A DNA stretch of 24,837 nucleotides. It comes from an uncultured Bacteroidales bacterium. GTDB taxonomy: Bacteria; Bacteroidota; Bacteroidia; Bacteroidales; Paludibacteraceae. Below the pieces are notes generated by a model. The model was given only the letters and a program-made list of their open reading frames with translations, made no database searches and was not told the DNA's origin. This document shows positions 1-7,706 of the stretch, piece by piece. How positions within the stretch are numbered: the stretch's first letter is position 1; each line of letters opens with the position of its first letter. The stretch lies in NCBI GenBank assembly GCA_937910305.1, contig CALEPS010000141.1, forward strand, positions 1-24,837, given 5' to 3'. The translations under genes and the position numbers were made by a program.

Positions 1-59
1 ATATATGCAAATAAATAACTGAAAATTAACAAATTAATTTATAGATTAACCCTTATGTA
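1..59. other. AT-rich stretch downstream of cas1, cut by window edge
   Basis: These 59 bases follow the cas1 stop codon on the minus strand and are strongly AT-rich. They contain no ATG or GTG on the minus strand, so no cas2 start is visible here. No CRISPR repeat can be recognised. The stretch could be a spacer before cas2 or the edge of an array leader; the window ends too soon to say. Confidence 0.5.
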
Positions 60-944
60 TTACCAATCGGGATAAATGATTTTTCTTGCTGTTCCACTAA
101 AACATTTTTGCACACTTTGTGCTGTTGTTTGGATAGCTAACATCATTGGGCTGCGATGACCAGAGATATTGACATCTATGGTGGTTATTCCTAATAATTC
201 GCGTTTCTGCTCGGAAGAAATGTCGCTTGTTACCCCACCCTTATTCCACATCTCCAGTACTTTCATATCTACAAATGGTCTGTATGGTTCCATAATATCA
301 TCTGCCAGACAATAGGCATCATACCGGCTATGATGATGTATTCCCAATGTCGGCAATAAACCTGCTCCCACCAATGCCCGAGCCATCAGAGCGCGCACTA
401 TACTGTAACCATAGTTAAGCAGGTTATTTGGCGGCATACCTTGTGGGTCCCGGATGAACTCATCATTTTTAAATACTGTTCTCCAGTAATATGCCGCTGC
501 GCGTGCCTCCATGTTATCTGTATCTCCGGAACGTACATCTTTAGCCCATTTGAACATGTTTCCGTGCTCGATTTGCTGTGTTCCCAATACGTGCGATTGT
601 CCTAAAATCTTAGCAACTACCGTCTGTTGCCACATCTGTTTTTTGAGTGGCTCGGAGGCCTCTATCTGTTCTTGGAAACGCTCGCTTTGTAGATTATGTC
701 CGTCTAACGGAAGCATCAGTCCGACCGGGAGATGCTTGTCATTGCTTGTAACAATCGCACAGTTATTTGCCAGGAGTGCGTCGATGAGGGCATGCGTGAT
801 AGTTATTTGTTTATGATCGAGAATAACAACTCCGACATCCTCAATGGGCACGGTACGCATTGTATCTTGCAGTTCGACCACCATCTGCTCTAATTTGAGA
901 CTCAGTCGTGCAGGATTCTCAAAACAAAGTACTCTCTTAATCAT
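60..944 (-). CDS. cas1: CRISPR-associated endonuclease Cas1 (type II)
   Basis: Cas1 is the metal-dependent integrase that, with Cas2, inserts new spacers into a CRISPR array. The 294-aa product has the usual length for type II Cas1. It has an N-terminal beta-rich part (1-75) and an alpha-helical catalytic lobe. The expected metal ligands are visible: E146 in an NMEARAAAYYW motif, H204 in GIHHHSRYDA, and E219 in ADDIMEPYRPFVD, which is the Cas1 signature. The start ATG at 942-944 overlaps the cas9 stop as ATGA, so the two genes are translationally coupled. It is the second gene of a minus-strand cas operon. Cas2 would be expected next but is not within the 59 remaining bases. Ligand assignments are from family knowledge aligned by eye. 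Confidence 0.95.
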   Translation of the reverse strand: MIKRVLCFENPARLSLKLEQMVVELQDTMRTVPIEDVGVVILDHKQITITHALIDALLANNCAIVTSNDKHLPVGLMLPLDGHNLQSERFQEQIEASEPLKKQMWQQTVVAKILGQSHVLGTQQIEHGNMFKWAKDVRSGDTDNMEARAAAYYWRTVFKNDEFIRDPQGMPPNNLLNYGYSIVRALMARALVGAGLLPTLGIHHHSRYDAYCLADDIMEPYRPFVDMKVLEMWNKGGVTSDISSEQKRELLGITTIDVNISGHRSPMMLAIQTTAQSVQKCFSGTARKIIYPDW

Positions 945-3900
945 AATTTGTGTATTTGCCCCAATAAATCGACTTTTACTTTATGGGGATACTTTGCAAA
1001 GAGACTTCCGAAACTACGGATGGGAACTAATGCGCCTAACAACATGCTCGCATCACGTCCATTTGCAGTCCCCTCATATTTGTCATCCACTTTTGTTTCC
1101 GTATGATAGCGGAAAGTATAATCGTGAGAACTTAATTTTTGTACTCTATATAAATGCTTATTCAACGTAGCATAGTCTTGACGTTCGATAGCATCATTAA
1201 ATTCATCATCTTCCATTCCTAAAACAAACATCTCATTCTCTTGCATTGAGAGCACATATTGCCAATCATCTTTGGGTAGTTTTTCTAAGAACTCTTGTGG
1301 CAAATCTTGATTGAGCAAACTATCCCATACCTCATGCGGATTAGTGATTACAACCGGCACACCATAGCGTTTGCGCTCCACCGCATCCCAGAAACTGACG
1401 ACCATTTCTTGGTATTGTCCCTCTTTATCTTTGTAAATAGCAATATGGTGGTTGTTCCCTTTTTTGGCATAGCCTATTGGTTTGCCTGCTTCGTTATATT
1501 TAACAGGCACCACGCCATTTTCGGAAAGGCTGGTATAGCAACGCACACTCTTTATCTCCATACCTTCCGCAGAGAAAAGCGGTTCCTTGAAAGCGTCTTT
1601 TCCCCGCTCTGCAACACGTTTTTGCACAAGTGCGCGGATTGTGGGATCTACAATGTTCTCCGGCTTCATGGACGGGTGATTAAGAGGATATTTTACAATA
1701 TATTTATCGCCCAGTTTGCCATAAACCGTTTCTTCAGTCAATGCTCCCCGCGGTACTTCTATCCCTCGCTGTACAATAACACGTTTGCCTCCTTTATATA
1801 TTGCTCGGCGCGCAGGCGTGGTAACACGTTTACCGGCACGGAAGGAAACGAGAATACCATCTACCGCTTTGGTTACATCATCAACAGAGAAATGCGGCTG
1901 CTCGTTGATCCATTTCTCTAAGATAGATTTCTTCTCGTTGTAATGCGTACCTGCCTCCTTGACTTGCTTTTCCATAAAGTCATGCGAAGCCTCCAGGGTA
2001 TTCAAACGCTGAATATATCCCTGTTGTGTCAAAGCAACCGTTAAGGCATCTATCGCATGATGGCGATGGTCAATACGTTTGGTCCAATTCTTAATTCGTT
2101 CCTCGGTATGTTTCTGTCCTGCATGTTCATACTCTACGAACTCAGTCAAGCCTTCTACCTGACGATAGCGCGGCAAATTCAGTGTGTGCAAAATCTCATC
2201 ATACCCCCATTGGTGACGCAAGAAATCAGTTACACTACCGCCACTTGTCCATACTTGGCGGATACCCTCTTGTAGCACTTCAACAGCTTTTACAGCAATA
2301 TATTGGCTTTGCCGCAACTGCCGTTCTATAAAATCTGCAGGAATATCAGCTCGACGCCACAAGAGGTGGTCGCGCTTTGTTTTGCTGATACGTTTCGATG
2401 TAAAGGCTTCATCCACGCGGCGTTTGTATGCCTCAAGTTCTCCAACCGGTTTGGTTTCCATATACTCCATTGCCGTTTGGTTGCCTTTCTCTTGATTGCA
2501 TCTGCGGCAAGCACACACTTTGTTACTAAAACTATCATCAAATAATATACTACGCGGTATAATATGCTCAATCTCTACATCTGCTCCATTGAGGAACTCG
2601 GCTAGATCAATCGTTTTGCCACAATAGAAACATTTATGCATGCTTTCCTCCCACATCTTATATTTCTGTATGCGCGAGCGCGAAGGACGAATGCCATACT
2701 CGGCTATTTTAGCAGCAATTTTCTTATTGTCTTGTTCGTTTTTGTTGATTGCCTTATACGCACTCTCACGCTCATCCCTACTCTGCTTTAATTCACGGGC
2801 TAACTCCACACGCGCTTCGTCAATTTCGCCATACTGGTCTTTTAGTGAATTGACGATATTGATCATCTGGTTAAGCACTTTCTCTACCACAGGCTGACGC
2901 AGTTGGTTCTTTTGCAGCAGTTGGATGCGGGCACTCAATGGACGTTGTTCTCGTTCCTCACGTGTCATGCTATTGGAATGATTAACGTTGATGCGATTGC
3001 ACGCCTCGCTATACATCATTCCTTCCATCAAATAAGGCAACAACCGGCGGATAAACTTATGGGATTTATTAGCATAACCGGGTTTAACAAAATCAATCTT
3101 ACAAAGAGCCTCAATAACTGATTCATCCGTTATTTGGAATTTCTCACGTAGTGTTTTTGCTAATTCTTCTGCATTCTGTAATGAATAAACGGCGTGCCAT
3201 AAGCGGAACAACGGCGTTTCCTCTATCTCAGGACTAACTGCCCAAAAGACTTCTCCTGTAATAGTATCCACTACATCTACATGATTAATCGGCATTTCCA
3301 GCCACTGGTCATATTTACCAGCCAGAGCCTCGCGCAATTGGTTAAGAGTAGCATTGCCTTTGATCCCTTTGCCGATAGCTTTCCCGCCATACCACCCATC
3401 ATTACGTCCAATACCCAGTATCTTCTGTAGATGTGAGACTTTCATTTCCTTGTTATGGCAGAGGAAATCTACAATTTGTCTGCGCTGCTCCAATGTAAAC
3501 TCATATTTCTCGTTATTGCGATTGGTCAATGTGATATTATTGGCGGTTTCCCACATTGCACAGAGTTGCGCTAAAGGAGAAGTCCGCGGAGCGCATTTAG
3601 GACCGCCATACACAATCTTGCCATCTTTGGTCTTATATGGACGAGCCTCAAACTCACAAAGACTAACCAAATGCTTGCACGATTTCAACGGACGCTGATA
3701 GAATATTATCCTATCGCGTAGAATGTTTATAAATTCATCGGTAAGTACTTCAGGATAATACGCGCGTTGCACCCGCATAATCTGGTCAAACTCGGCTAAA
3801 TACGCGGCACGCGGGAAGACTTTGTCTTTGATGCGATACGTATAATATGGACCATTGGCGCGCTCGATTTTACTGCGCAGCAATTCTAAGTAAAAATGCT

Positions 3901-4405
3901 GTCCGATTGTTTGATGAGTCTCCTGTATCTCTTTGTAACGGTTGTTTACTTCCTCAACATATTTAGTCAGCTTGCTATCCCCATTATCATCCGCTTTGCT
4001 GTGTTTATAGCCGCGTTTTTGATTAATGTGATATAGTACGCGACCTATTTGCGGAAGTGTCAGTTGATGTCCTTCTGTAGCGGCATCACTACGCAGTTTC
4101 CACAGATCAATTACATTTTCATCCATCCGCTCCGGCAACATGTTATTGTTACGCAATGCCTGTGTCAGCAATGCACGACGCATCTGATAACGATTATAGC
4201 CTTTGCGAGCAGTGCGACGCTGCGTACGGTCGGCATTCTTAGTTATTGCTTGTCCCTTAGAGAATTGGTCGTTATCATCTTTGCTAATAGGTACAATACG
4301 GCTACCTATACCTAAGATCTGCTTAGGCTGGTTATTTTCTGTTTCTATCAAAGCCCATCCTATGGAACCTACACCTAAATCTAAACCGAGAATCTTCTTT
4401 TTCAT
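941..4405 (-). CDS. cas9: CRISPR-associated endonuclease Cas9 (probably II-C)
   Basis: RNA-guided DNA endonuclease of a type II CRISPR-Cas system, 1154 aa. Visible in order: RuvC-I at 1-20 (LGLDLGVGSIGW, D9); Arg-rich bridge helix at about 57-80 (RTQRRTARKGYNRYQMRR); recognition lobe at about 80-500; RuvC-II at 531-540 (VELAREL, E534); HNH at about 585-660 with VEIEHIIPRS (E613, H614) and N637; RuvC-III with HRHHAIDAL (H783, D786); PAM-interacting C-terminus from about 850. All RuvC and HNH catalytic residues are present, so the nuclease should be active. The HNH domain is flanked by two Cys pairs, C592/C595 and C633/C636, suggesting a zinc ribbon. It is shorter than the roughly 1400-aa Cas9s I recall from Bacteroides and Prevotella. 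No csn2 or cas4 is seen, which with cas9-cas1 order favours subtype II-C, but the operon end lies outside the window. Confidence 0.96.
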   Translation of the reverse strand: MKKKILGLDLGVGSIGWALIETENNQPKQILGIGSRIVPISKDDNDQFSKGQAITKNADRTQRRTARKGYNRYQMRRALLTQALRNNNMLPERMDENVIDLWKLRSDAATEGHQLTLPQIGRVLYHINQKRGYKHSKADDNGDSKLTKYVEEVNNRYKEIQETHQTIGQHFYLELLRSKIERANGPYYTYRIKDKVFPRAAYLAEFDQIMRVQRAYYPEVLTDEFINILRDRIIFYQRPLKSCKHLVSLCEFEARPYKTKDGKIVYGGPKCAPRTSPLAQLCAMWETANNITLTNRNNEKYEFTLEQRRQIVDFLCHNKEMKVSHLQKILGIGRNDGWYGGKAIGKGIKGNATLNQLREALAGKYDQWLEMPINHVDVVDTITGEVFWAVSPEIEETPLFRLWHAVYSLQNAEELAKTLREKFQITDESVIEALCKIDFVKPGYANKSHKFIRRLLPYLMEGMMYSEACNRINVNHSNSMTREEREQRPLSARIQLLQKNQLRQPVVEKVLNQMINIVNSLKDQYGEIDEARVELARELKQSRDERESAYKAINKNEQDNKKIAAKIAEYGIRPSRSRIQKYKMWEESMHKCFYCGKTIDLAEFLNGADVEIEHIIPRSILFDDSFSNKVCACRRCNQEKGNQTAMEYMETKPVGELEAYKRRVDEAFTSKRISKTKRDHLLWRRADIPADFIERQLRQSQYIAVKAVEVLQEGIRQVWTSGGSVTDFLRHQWGYDEILHTLNLPRYRQVEGLTEFVEYEHAGQKHTEERIKNWTKRIDHRHHAIDALTVALTQQGYIQRLNTLEASHDFMEKQVKEAGTHYNEKKSILEKWINEQPHFSVDDVTKAVDGILVSFRAGKRVTTPARRAIYKGGKRVIVQRGIEVPRGALTEETVYGKLGDKYIVKYPLNHPSMKPENIVDPTIRALVQKRVAERGKDAFKEPLFSAEGMEIKSVRCYTSLSENGVVPVKYNEAGKPIGYAKKGNNHHIAIYKDKEGQYQEMVVSFWDAVERKRYGVPVVITNPHEVWDSLLNQDLPQEFLEKLPKDDWQYVLSMQENEMFVLGMEDDEFNDAIERQDYATLNKHLYRVQKLSSHDYTFRYHTETKVDDKYEGTANGRDASMLLGALVPIRSFGSLFAKYPHKVKVDLLGQIHKL

Positions 4406-4450
4406 GGTGTTGAAGTATTAAAACATTCAATTTATTTGACGCCTTTTTAC

Positions 4451-4485
4451 ATCGCAGCCACACGCGCTCAATAATCTTTTGCGAT
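4451..4485 (-). repeat. Inverted repeat in cas9 5' untranslated leader
   Basis: On the minus strand ATCGCA and TGCGAT form a perfect 6-bp inverted repeat with a 23-nt loop, just after the predicted transcription start and upstream of the cas9 ATG. It may fold in the roughly 75-nt leader. It is not long enough, and lacks a T-run, to be a tracrRNA. Confidence 0.3.
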
Positions 4486-4487
4486 TG

Positions 4488-4518
4488 CAAAGGTACAATA
4501 AAAATCGGACATATGCAA
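4488..4518 (-). promoter_or_regulatory. Promoter of the cas9-cas1 operon
   Basis: Bacteroidota-type sigma promoter on the minus strand. The -7 box is TACCTTTG (4488-4495), a full match to TAnnTTTG. A -33 TTG lies at 4516-4518 with a 20-nt spacer. The same 20-nt spacing occurs at four other promoters in the window. Transcription should begin near 4480, giving a leader of about 75 nt before the cas9 ATG at 4405. Confidence 0.75.
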
Positions 4519-4536
4519 GAAAAAAAAACAAAAAAA

Positions 4537-5217
4537 TCAAAACTTATCCGCATCACGGGTGAGGCTCAGGATATAGACACGGCTGTCCGAGCCGACACGG
4601 AAAGAGACCTTCCATCCGTCATAGTCCATTTTATACTCCCTGAACGGATCGTTCTGATAAGCCGGTCTCGGGTCCTGGCATAAGATATACGCGATGTCCC
4701 GGGCTACGCTTTCGGGCACTCCGTTAGCCGCCAGCAGGTCGCCGTTAGCGAGTTGCAGCCGATAGTCCGCCGTGTCCTCCGCGAAGCCGTTCAGCGCATC
4801 CGGATGGCTGTCGCTGAAAGAGAGATAGGGTTTGATATCATAGACCGGCGTACCGTCCAGCACATCCGCTCCGCTGACAATCAACTCTCCTTCGTCCACT
4901 TTCAACAACCTCACGCTGCTCAGTCCTATTGGATTCGGCCGGAAAGGACTCCGTGTGGCAAAGACCCCCATCCTCTTGTTGCCACCTAAACGGGGTGGAC
5001 GAACCGTAGGCGACCAGTTTTCCATGGGCGCTTCGCTAAATCCCCACAGGAGCCACAGATGGCTGTACCCTTCTATACCTCTCAGCGCCTCGCGCACGCT
5101 GTATTCGGGTTCAAACACGATGCGTGTCAAAATCGGACTTTCCTCCCGGCTCTGGCGCGGAATACCAAACTTGTCCGTGTGTCCGTTACGGGCATATGCT
5201 ATCACTTTTAACTCCAT
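4537..5217 (-). CDS. trmO: tRNA (adenine(37)-N6)-methyltransferase TrmO (TsaA/YaeB family)
   Basis: S-adenosylmethionine-dependent enzyme that methylates t6A at position 37 of certain tRNAs to m6t6A. The 226-aa product begins MELKVIAYARN. It shows the TrmO/TsaA beta-barrel signatures: GYSHLWLLWGF, the highly conserved RSPFRPNPIGLSSVRLL, and DVLDGTPVYDIKPYL, followed by the family's smaller C-terminal domain. I chose the ATG at 5215-5217 because the open frame extends to 5268 only through the promoter (boxes at 5238-5245 and 5266-5268), and the peptide upstream of MELK has no family similarity. The 5' leader would be about 15 nt. It lies 131 bases upstream of cas9 on the same strand but cas9 has its own promoter. 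Its role connects with tsaB (t6A synthesis) elsewhere in the window. Confidence 0.93.
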   Translation of the reverse strand: MELKVIAYARNGHTDKFGIPRQSREESPILTRIVFEPEYSVREALRGIEGYSHLWLLWGFSEAPMENWSPTVRPPRLGGNKRMGVFATRSPFRPNPIGLSSVRLLKVDEGELIVSGADVLDGTPVYDIKPYLSFSDSHPDALNGFAEDTADYRLQLANGDLLAANGVPESVARDIAYILCQDPRPAYQNDPFREYKMDYDGWKVSFRVGSDSRVYILSLTRDADKF

Positions 5218-5237
5218 AATCACCCTGATTTTGACTG

Positions 5238-5268
5238 CAAAAGTACGAAAAATTACGCAAAAATGCAA
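5238..5268 (-). promoter_or_regulatory. Promoter of trmO
   Basis: Minus-strand -7 box TACTTTTG (5238-5245) matches TAnnTTTG, with a -33 TTG at 5266-5268 and a 20-nt spacer. The predicted start of transcription, about 5232, lies just upstream of the ATG at 5217 and rules out the longer open frame as the true start. Confidence 0.75.
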
Positions 5269-5294
5269 GTTTTTGCAAAAAAAACACTGAAAAA

Positions 5295-5326
5295 TTTGGT
5301 CAATTCAAAAAAAAGCAGTACTTTTG
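5295..5326 (+). promoter_or_regulatory. Promoter of tRNA-Phe
   Basis: TTTG (5295-5298), 20-nt spacer, TACTTTTG (5319-5326). Divergent from the trmO promoter. The surrounding sequence, AAAAGCAGTACTTTTGCACC, is nearly identical to that in front of the tRNA-Pro gene. Confidence 0.75.
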
Positions 5327-5363
5327 CACCCGCTTTCGTTCGAAGAGCATATTTTTGCCCTTT

Positions 5364-5382
5364 CCGGCGGAGGCCGGTTTTT
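5364..5382 (+). terminator. Terminator-like hairpin in tRNA-Phe leader
   Basis: CCGGC (5364-5368), loop GGAG, GCCGG (5373-5377), then five T. This has the form of an intrinsic terminator but sits between the promoter and the tRNA. It may be an attenuator, end a short leader RNA of about 50 nt, or simply be a processing structure. Confidence 0.45.
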
Positions 5383-5404
5383 CCGATTAACGGGAACACC
5401 TCCG

Positions 5405-5477
5405 GGTGCCATAGCTCAGTTGGTAGAGCAAAGGACTGAAAATCCTTGTGTCCCTAGTTCGATTCTCGGTGGCACCA
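5405..5477 (+). tRNA. tRNA-Phe (anticodon GAA)
   Basis: A 73-nt cloverleaf. The acceptor GGTGCCA (5405-5411) pairs fully with TGGCACC (5470-5476), and the discriminator is A5477. The anticodon stem AAGGA/TCCTT encloses loop CTGAAAA with GAA at 5438-5440. The T-loop TTCGATT is present. The 3' CCA is not encoded and must be added after transcription. It has its own promoter at 5295-5326 and is followed by a terminator. Confidence 0.95.
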
Positions 5478-5488
5478 CGCACAAGCGC

Positions 5489-5518
5489 AGAAAGAGACTC
5501 TCACGGGTCTCTTTTTCT
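5489..5518 (+). terminator. Intrinsic terminator of tRNA-Phe
   Basis: AGAGAC pairs with GTCTCT around an 8-nt loop, followed by a T-rich run (TTTTTCT); the outer AGAA can extend the stem. It lies 12 bases after the tRNA end. Confidence 0.75.
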
Positions 5519-5529
5519 GTAATCGATAA

Positions 5530-5553
5530 TTCTTAGCCCGAAGGGCACGATTA
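5530..5553 (+). repeat. Repeated segment downstream of tRNA gene, copy 1
   Basis: TTCTTAGCCCGAAGGGCACG followed by ATTA. A near-identical segment lies at 10984-11006, after the terminator of tRNA-Pro. The two copies differ at the two central bases and by one inserted A. Their function is not known to me. Confidence 0.5.
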
Positions 5554-5568
5554 TTTGACAAGTCAAAT
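5553..5568 (+). promoter_or_regulatory. Palindrome upstream of the M13 peptidase gene
   Basis: ATTTGAC-AA-GTCAAAT is a perfect 7-bp inverted repeat with a 2-nt centre, ending 19 bases before the ATG. It could be an operator for a dimeric regulator. No full-match TAnnTTTG box is visible upstream of this gene; the nearest is AAATTTTG at 5565-5572, overlapping the palindrome. Confidence 0.4.
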
Positions 5569-5587
5569 TTTGATAATTGATAAATAT

Positions 5588-7621
5588 ATGAAAAAAATTC
5601 TTATTACGCTAGCAGCGTTAGCAGTTATGACAACAGCTTGCACCAACAAACAACAGACTACGGGTATCGACCCTGCCAACCTGGACACGACCGCCGTTCC
5701 GCAGAATGATTTCTACCAGTTCGCCTGCGGCGGATGGATGGCTAACAACCCGCTGACACCGGAATACAGCCGTTTCGGTTCGTTCGACAAACTGGGGCTG
5801 AACAACCTCGAGCAGGTAAACGGACTGATCCAAGAGATAGCGGAAAAGTCGAAAGTCGAAGGTCGAAAGTCGAAAGGCTCGATTGAGCAGAAGATCGGCG
5901 ACATGTATAACATGGCGATGGACACCGCCAGACGCGATCAGGAAGGCATCGCGCCGGTACAAAAGACGCTGGAGGAGATCCGGAACATCCGTTCGCGTGA
6001 GGAGCTGTCCCGCGTCCTCGGAGCCGCTATGGATTTCCAGTTATGGGCGATGTACGTAGATGCAGACGCCATGAACAGCTCGATGAACATCCTCAACGAG
6101 TACCAAGCCGGATTCTCGCTGGGAGAGAAAGAGTATTATATAGATGAAGACGAGCACACGCGCTCGATACGCGACGCGTACGTGAAATACGTAGAGAAGA
6201 TGTTCGGACTCTTCGGTTTTGAGAACGCGGCGGAGAAAGCGCAGACGATCCTGCGTCTGGAGACCCGTCTTGCCAAAGCCGCCTATTCTAATGTGGAACT
6301 GCGTGACCCGCAGGCAAACTACAACAAGATGAGCGTAGCCGAACTGCAGGAGTTAGTGCCGCAAGTAGATTGGAAAGTATATTTCGAGGCTCTCGGCGTG
6401 ACGTTGGACAGCCTGTCCATCGGCCAGATTCCTCATCTGCAGGAAGCAGGCAAGATGTTAGCCGAAGAGCCGCTGGAGGATCTGAAGACGCTGTTCAGCT
6501 GGCAGGTAATCGAAGGCGCCTCCTCGTATCTGACGACGGAGATATACATGACTTCGTTTGATTTCTACGGCAAGGTGCTGTCGGGTCGCGAAGAACCGAG
6601 TCCGTTATGGAAACGCGCCGTAGGAATCGTCAACGGAACCCTGGGCGAAGCTGTGGGACAGATGTACGTGAAGAAATACTTCCCGGAGGAGAACAAAGCG
6701 CGTATGCTGGCTCTGGTCAAGAACCTGCAGAAAGCGTTAGGTATCCGTATCGAGAACCTGACATGGATGAGCGACGAGACCAAAGCCAAAGCGCTGGAGA
6801 AGCTGAACGCCATCACTATCAAGATCGGTTATCCGGACGAATGGCGCGACTACAGCAAGCTGGATATCAACCCGGAAGACACCTACTACGCCAACCTGGA
6901 GCGCGCAGCCAAGTTCGAGCAGGAGTACAGCCTGAGTTACCTCGGCAAGCCGGTGGACAAGAAGAAATGGTACATGACCCCGCAGACGGTAAACGCCTAC
7001 TACAACCCCTCGTCCAACGAGATCTGTTTCCCTGCCGGTATTCTGCAATACCCGTTCTTCGATATGAGTGCCGACGATGCGTTCAACTACGGCGCTATCG
7101 GCGTAGTGATCGGTCATGAGATGACACACGGCTTCGACGACCAAGGATGCCAATTCGACAAAGACGGCAACATGGTGAACTGGTGGACCGCAGAGGACAA
7201 AGCCTCTTTCGACGCCCGCACCAAAGTAATGGAAGAAGCCTTCAACAAGATCGAAGTGGCTCCTGGCGTACACGCCAACGGTGCCTTTACCTTAGGCGAG
7301 AACATAGCCGACCACGGAGGTCTGCAGGTATCCTACCTGGCCTTCACGCTGAATGAGGAGGCGAAAGCGGAGAAAGACCGTCTGCAGACCCGCGACGGAT
7401 TCACGCCGGCACAGCGTTTCTTCCTGGCTTATGCCAATGTATGGGCAGGCAACATCCGTCCGGAGGAGATCCTCAACCGCACGAAGAGCGATCCTCACTC
7501 GCTGGGCAGATGGCGCGTTAACGGTGCTCTCCCGCAGATCAATGCGTGGTATGAGGCATGGAACGTAACGGAAGAAAGCCCGATGTATGTCAAACCGGAA
7601 GAACGAGTAAGTATCTGGTAA
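5588..7621 (+). CDS. pepO: M13 family metallopeptidase lipoprotein (PepO/neprilysin-like)
   Basis: Zinc endopeptidase of the M13 family, 677 aa, which cleaves peptides in the periplasm or at the cell surface. The start MKKILITLAALAVMTTAC gives a lipoprotein signal with the lipid cysteine at residue 18. The longer open frame from 5555 adds only MTSQILIIDKY before this signal and runs through a palindrome, so I reject it. The N-terminal M13 domain carries FYQFACGGWMANNP. The catalytic part has NAYYNPSSNEICFPAGILQ, the zinc motif HEMTH (510-514), the third ligand in GENIADHGG (E571), and the C-terminal WRVNGALPQINAW. Residues 86-98 are encoded by five imperfect 7-bp repeats (5844-5878), an odd in-frame insertion. 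The gene stands alone between a tRNA terminator and a bidirectional terminator. Confidence 0.95.
   Translation: MKKILITLAALAVMTTACTNKQQTTGIDPANLDTTAVPQNDFYQFACGGWMANNPLTPEYSRFGSFDKLGLNNLEQVNGLIQEIAEKSKVEGRKSKGSIEQKIGDMYNMAMDTARRDQEGIAPVQKTLEEIRNIRSREELSRVLGAAMDFQLWAMYVDADAMNSSMNILNEYQAGFSLGEKEYYIDEDEHTRSIRDAYVKYVEKMFGLFGFENAAEKAQTILRLETRLAKAAYSNVELRDPQANYNKMSVAELQELVPQVDWKVYFEALGVTLDSLSIGQIPHLQEAGKMLAEEPLEDLKTLFSWQVIEGASSYLTTEIYMTSFDFYGKVLSGREEPSPLWKRAVGIVNGTLGEAVGQMYVKKYFPEENKARMLALVKNLQKALGIRIENLTWMSDETKAKALEKLNAITIKIGYPDEWRDYSKLDINPEDTYYANLERAAKFEQEYSLSYLGKPVDKKKWYMTPQTVNAYYNPSSNEICFPAGILQYPFFDMSADDAFNYGAIGVVIGHEMTHGFDDQGCQFDKDGNMVNWWTAEDKASFDARTKVMEEAFNKIEVAPGVHANGAFTLGENIADHGGLQVSYLAFTLNEEAKAEKDRLQTRDGFTPAQRFFLAYANVWAGNIRPEEILNRTKSDPHSLGRWRVNGALPQINAWYEAWNVTEESPMYVKPEERVSIW
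5844..5878 (+). repeat. Heptamer tandem repeat inside pepO
   Basis: Five 7-bp units: AAAAGTC GAAAGTC GAAGGTC GAAAGTC GAAAGGC. They encode the charged, low-complexity loop EKSKVEGRKSKG in an otherwise conserved enzyme. Confidence 0.85.
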
Positions 7622-7660
7622 GGACGAAAGACCGCTTCGCTAAAAGAGAAAAGACAAAAA

Positions 7661-7691
7661 AAAGAGGCCCGCAGTTTTGCGGACCTCTTTT
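7661..7691. terminator. Bidirectional terminator between pepO and the TerB-like gene
   Basis: AAAGAGG-C-CCGCA, loop GTTT, TGCGG-A-CCTCTTT: a stem of 12 pairs with one mismatch. A T-rich tract follows on the plus strand, and a poly-A tract (7656-7663) gives a T-run on the minus strand. It serves both convergent genes. Confidence 0.85.
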
Positions 7692-7706
7692 ATTATGCAT
7701 GAATCT

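Noticed and set aside
4406..4536. tracrRNA in the gap upstream of cas9
   Set aside because: The transcribed part is only about 75 nt, has one weak 6-bp stem and no T-run, and there is no repeat to compare with.
5218..5268. N-terminal extension of TrmO
   Set aside because: It lies within the -7 and -33 boxes of the gene's own promoter.
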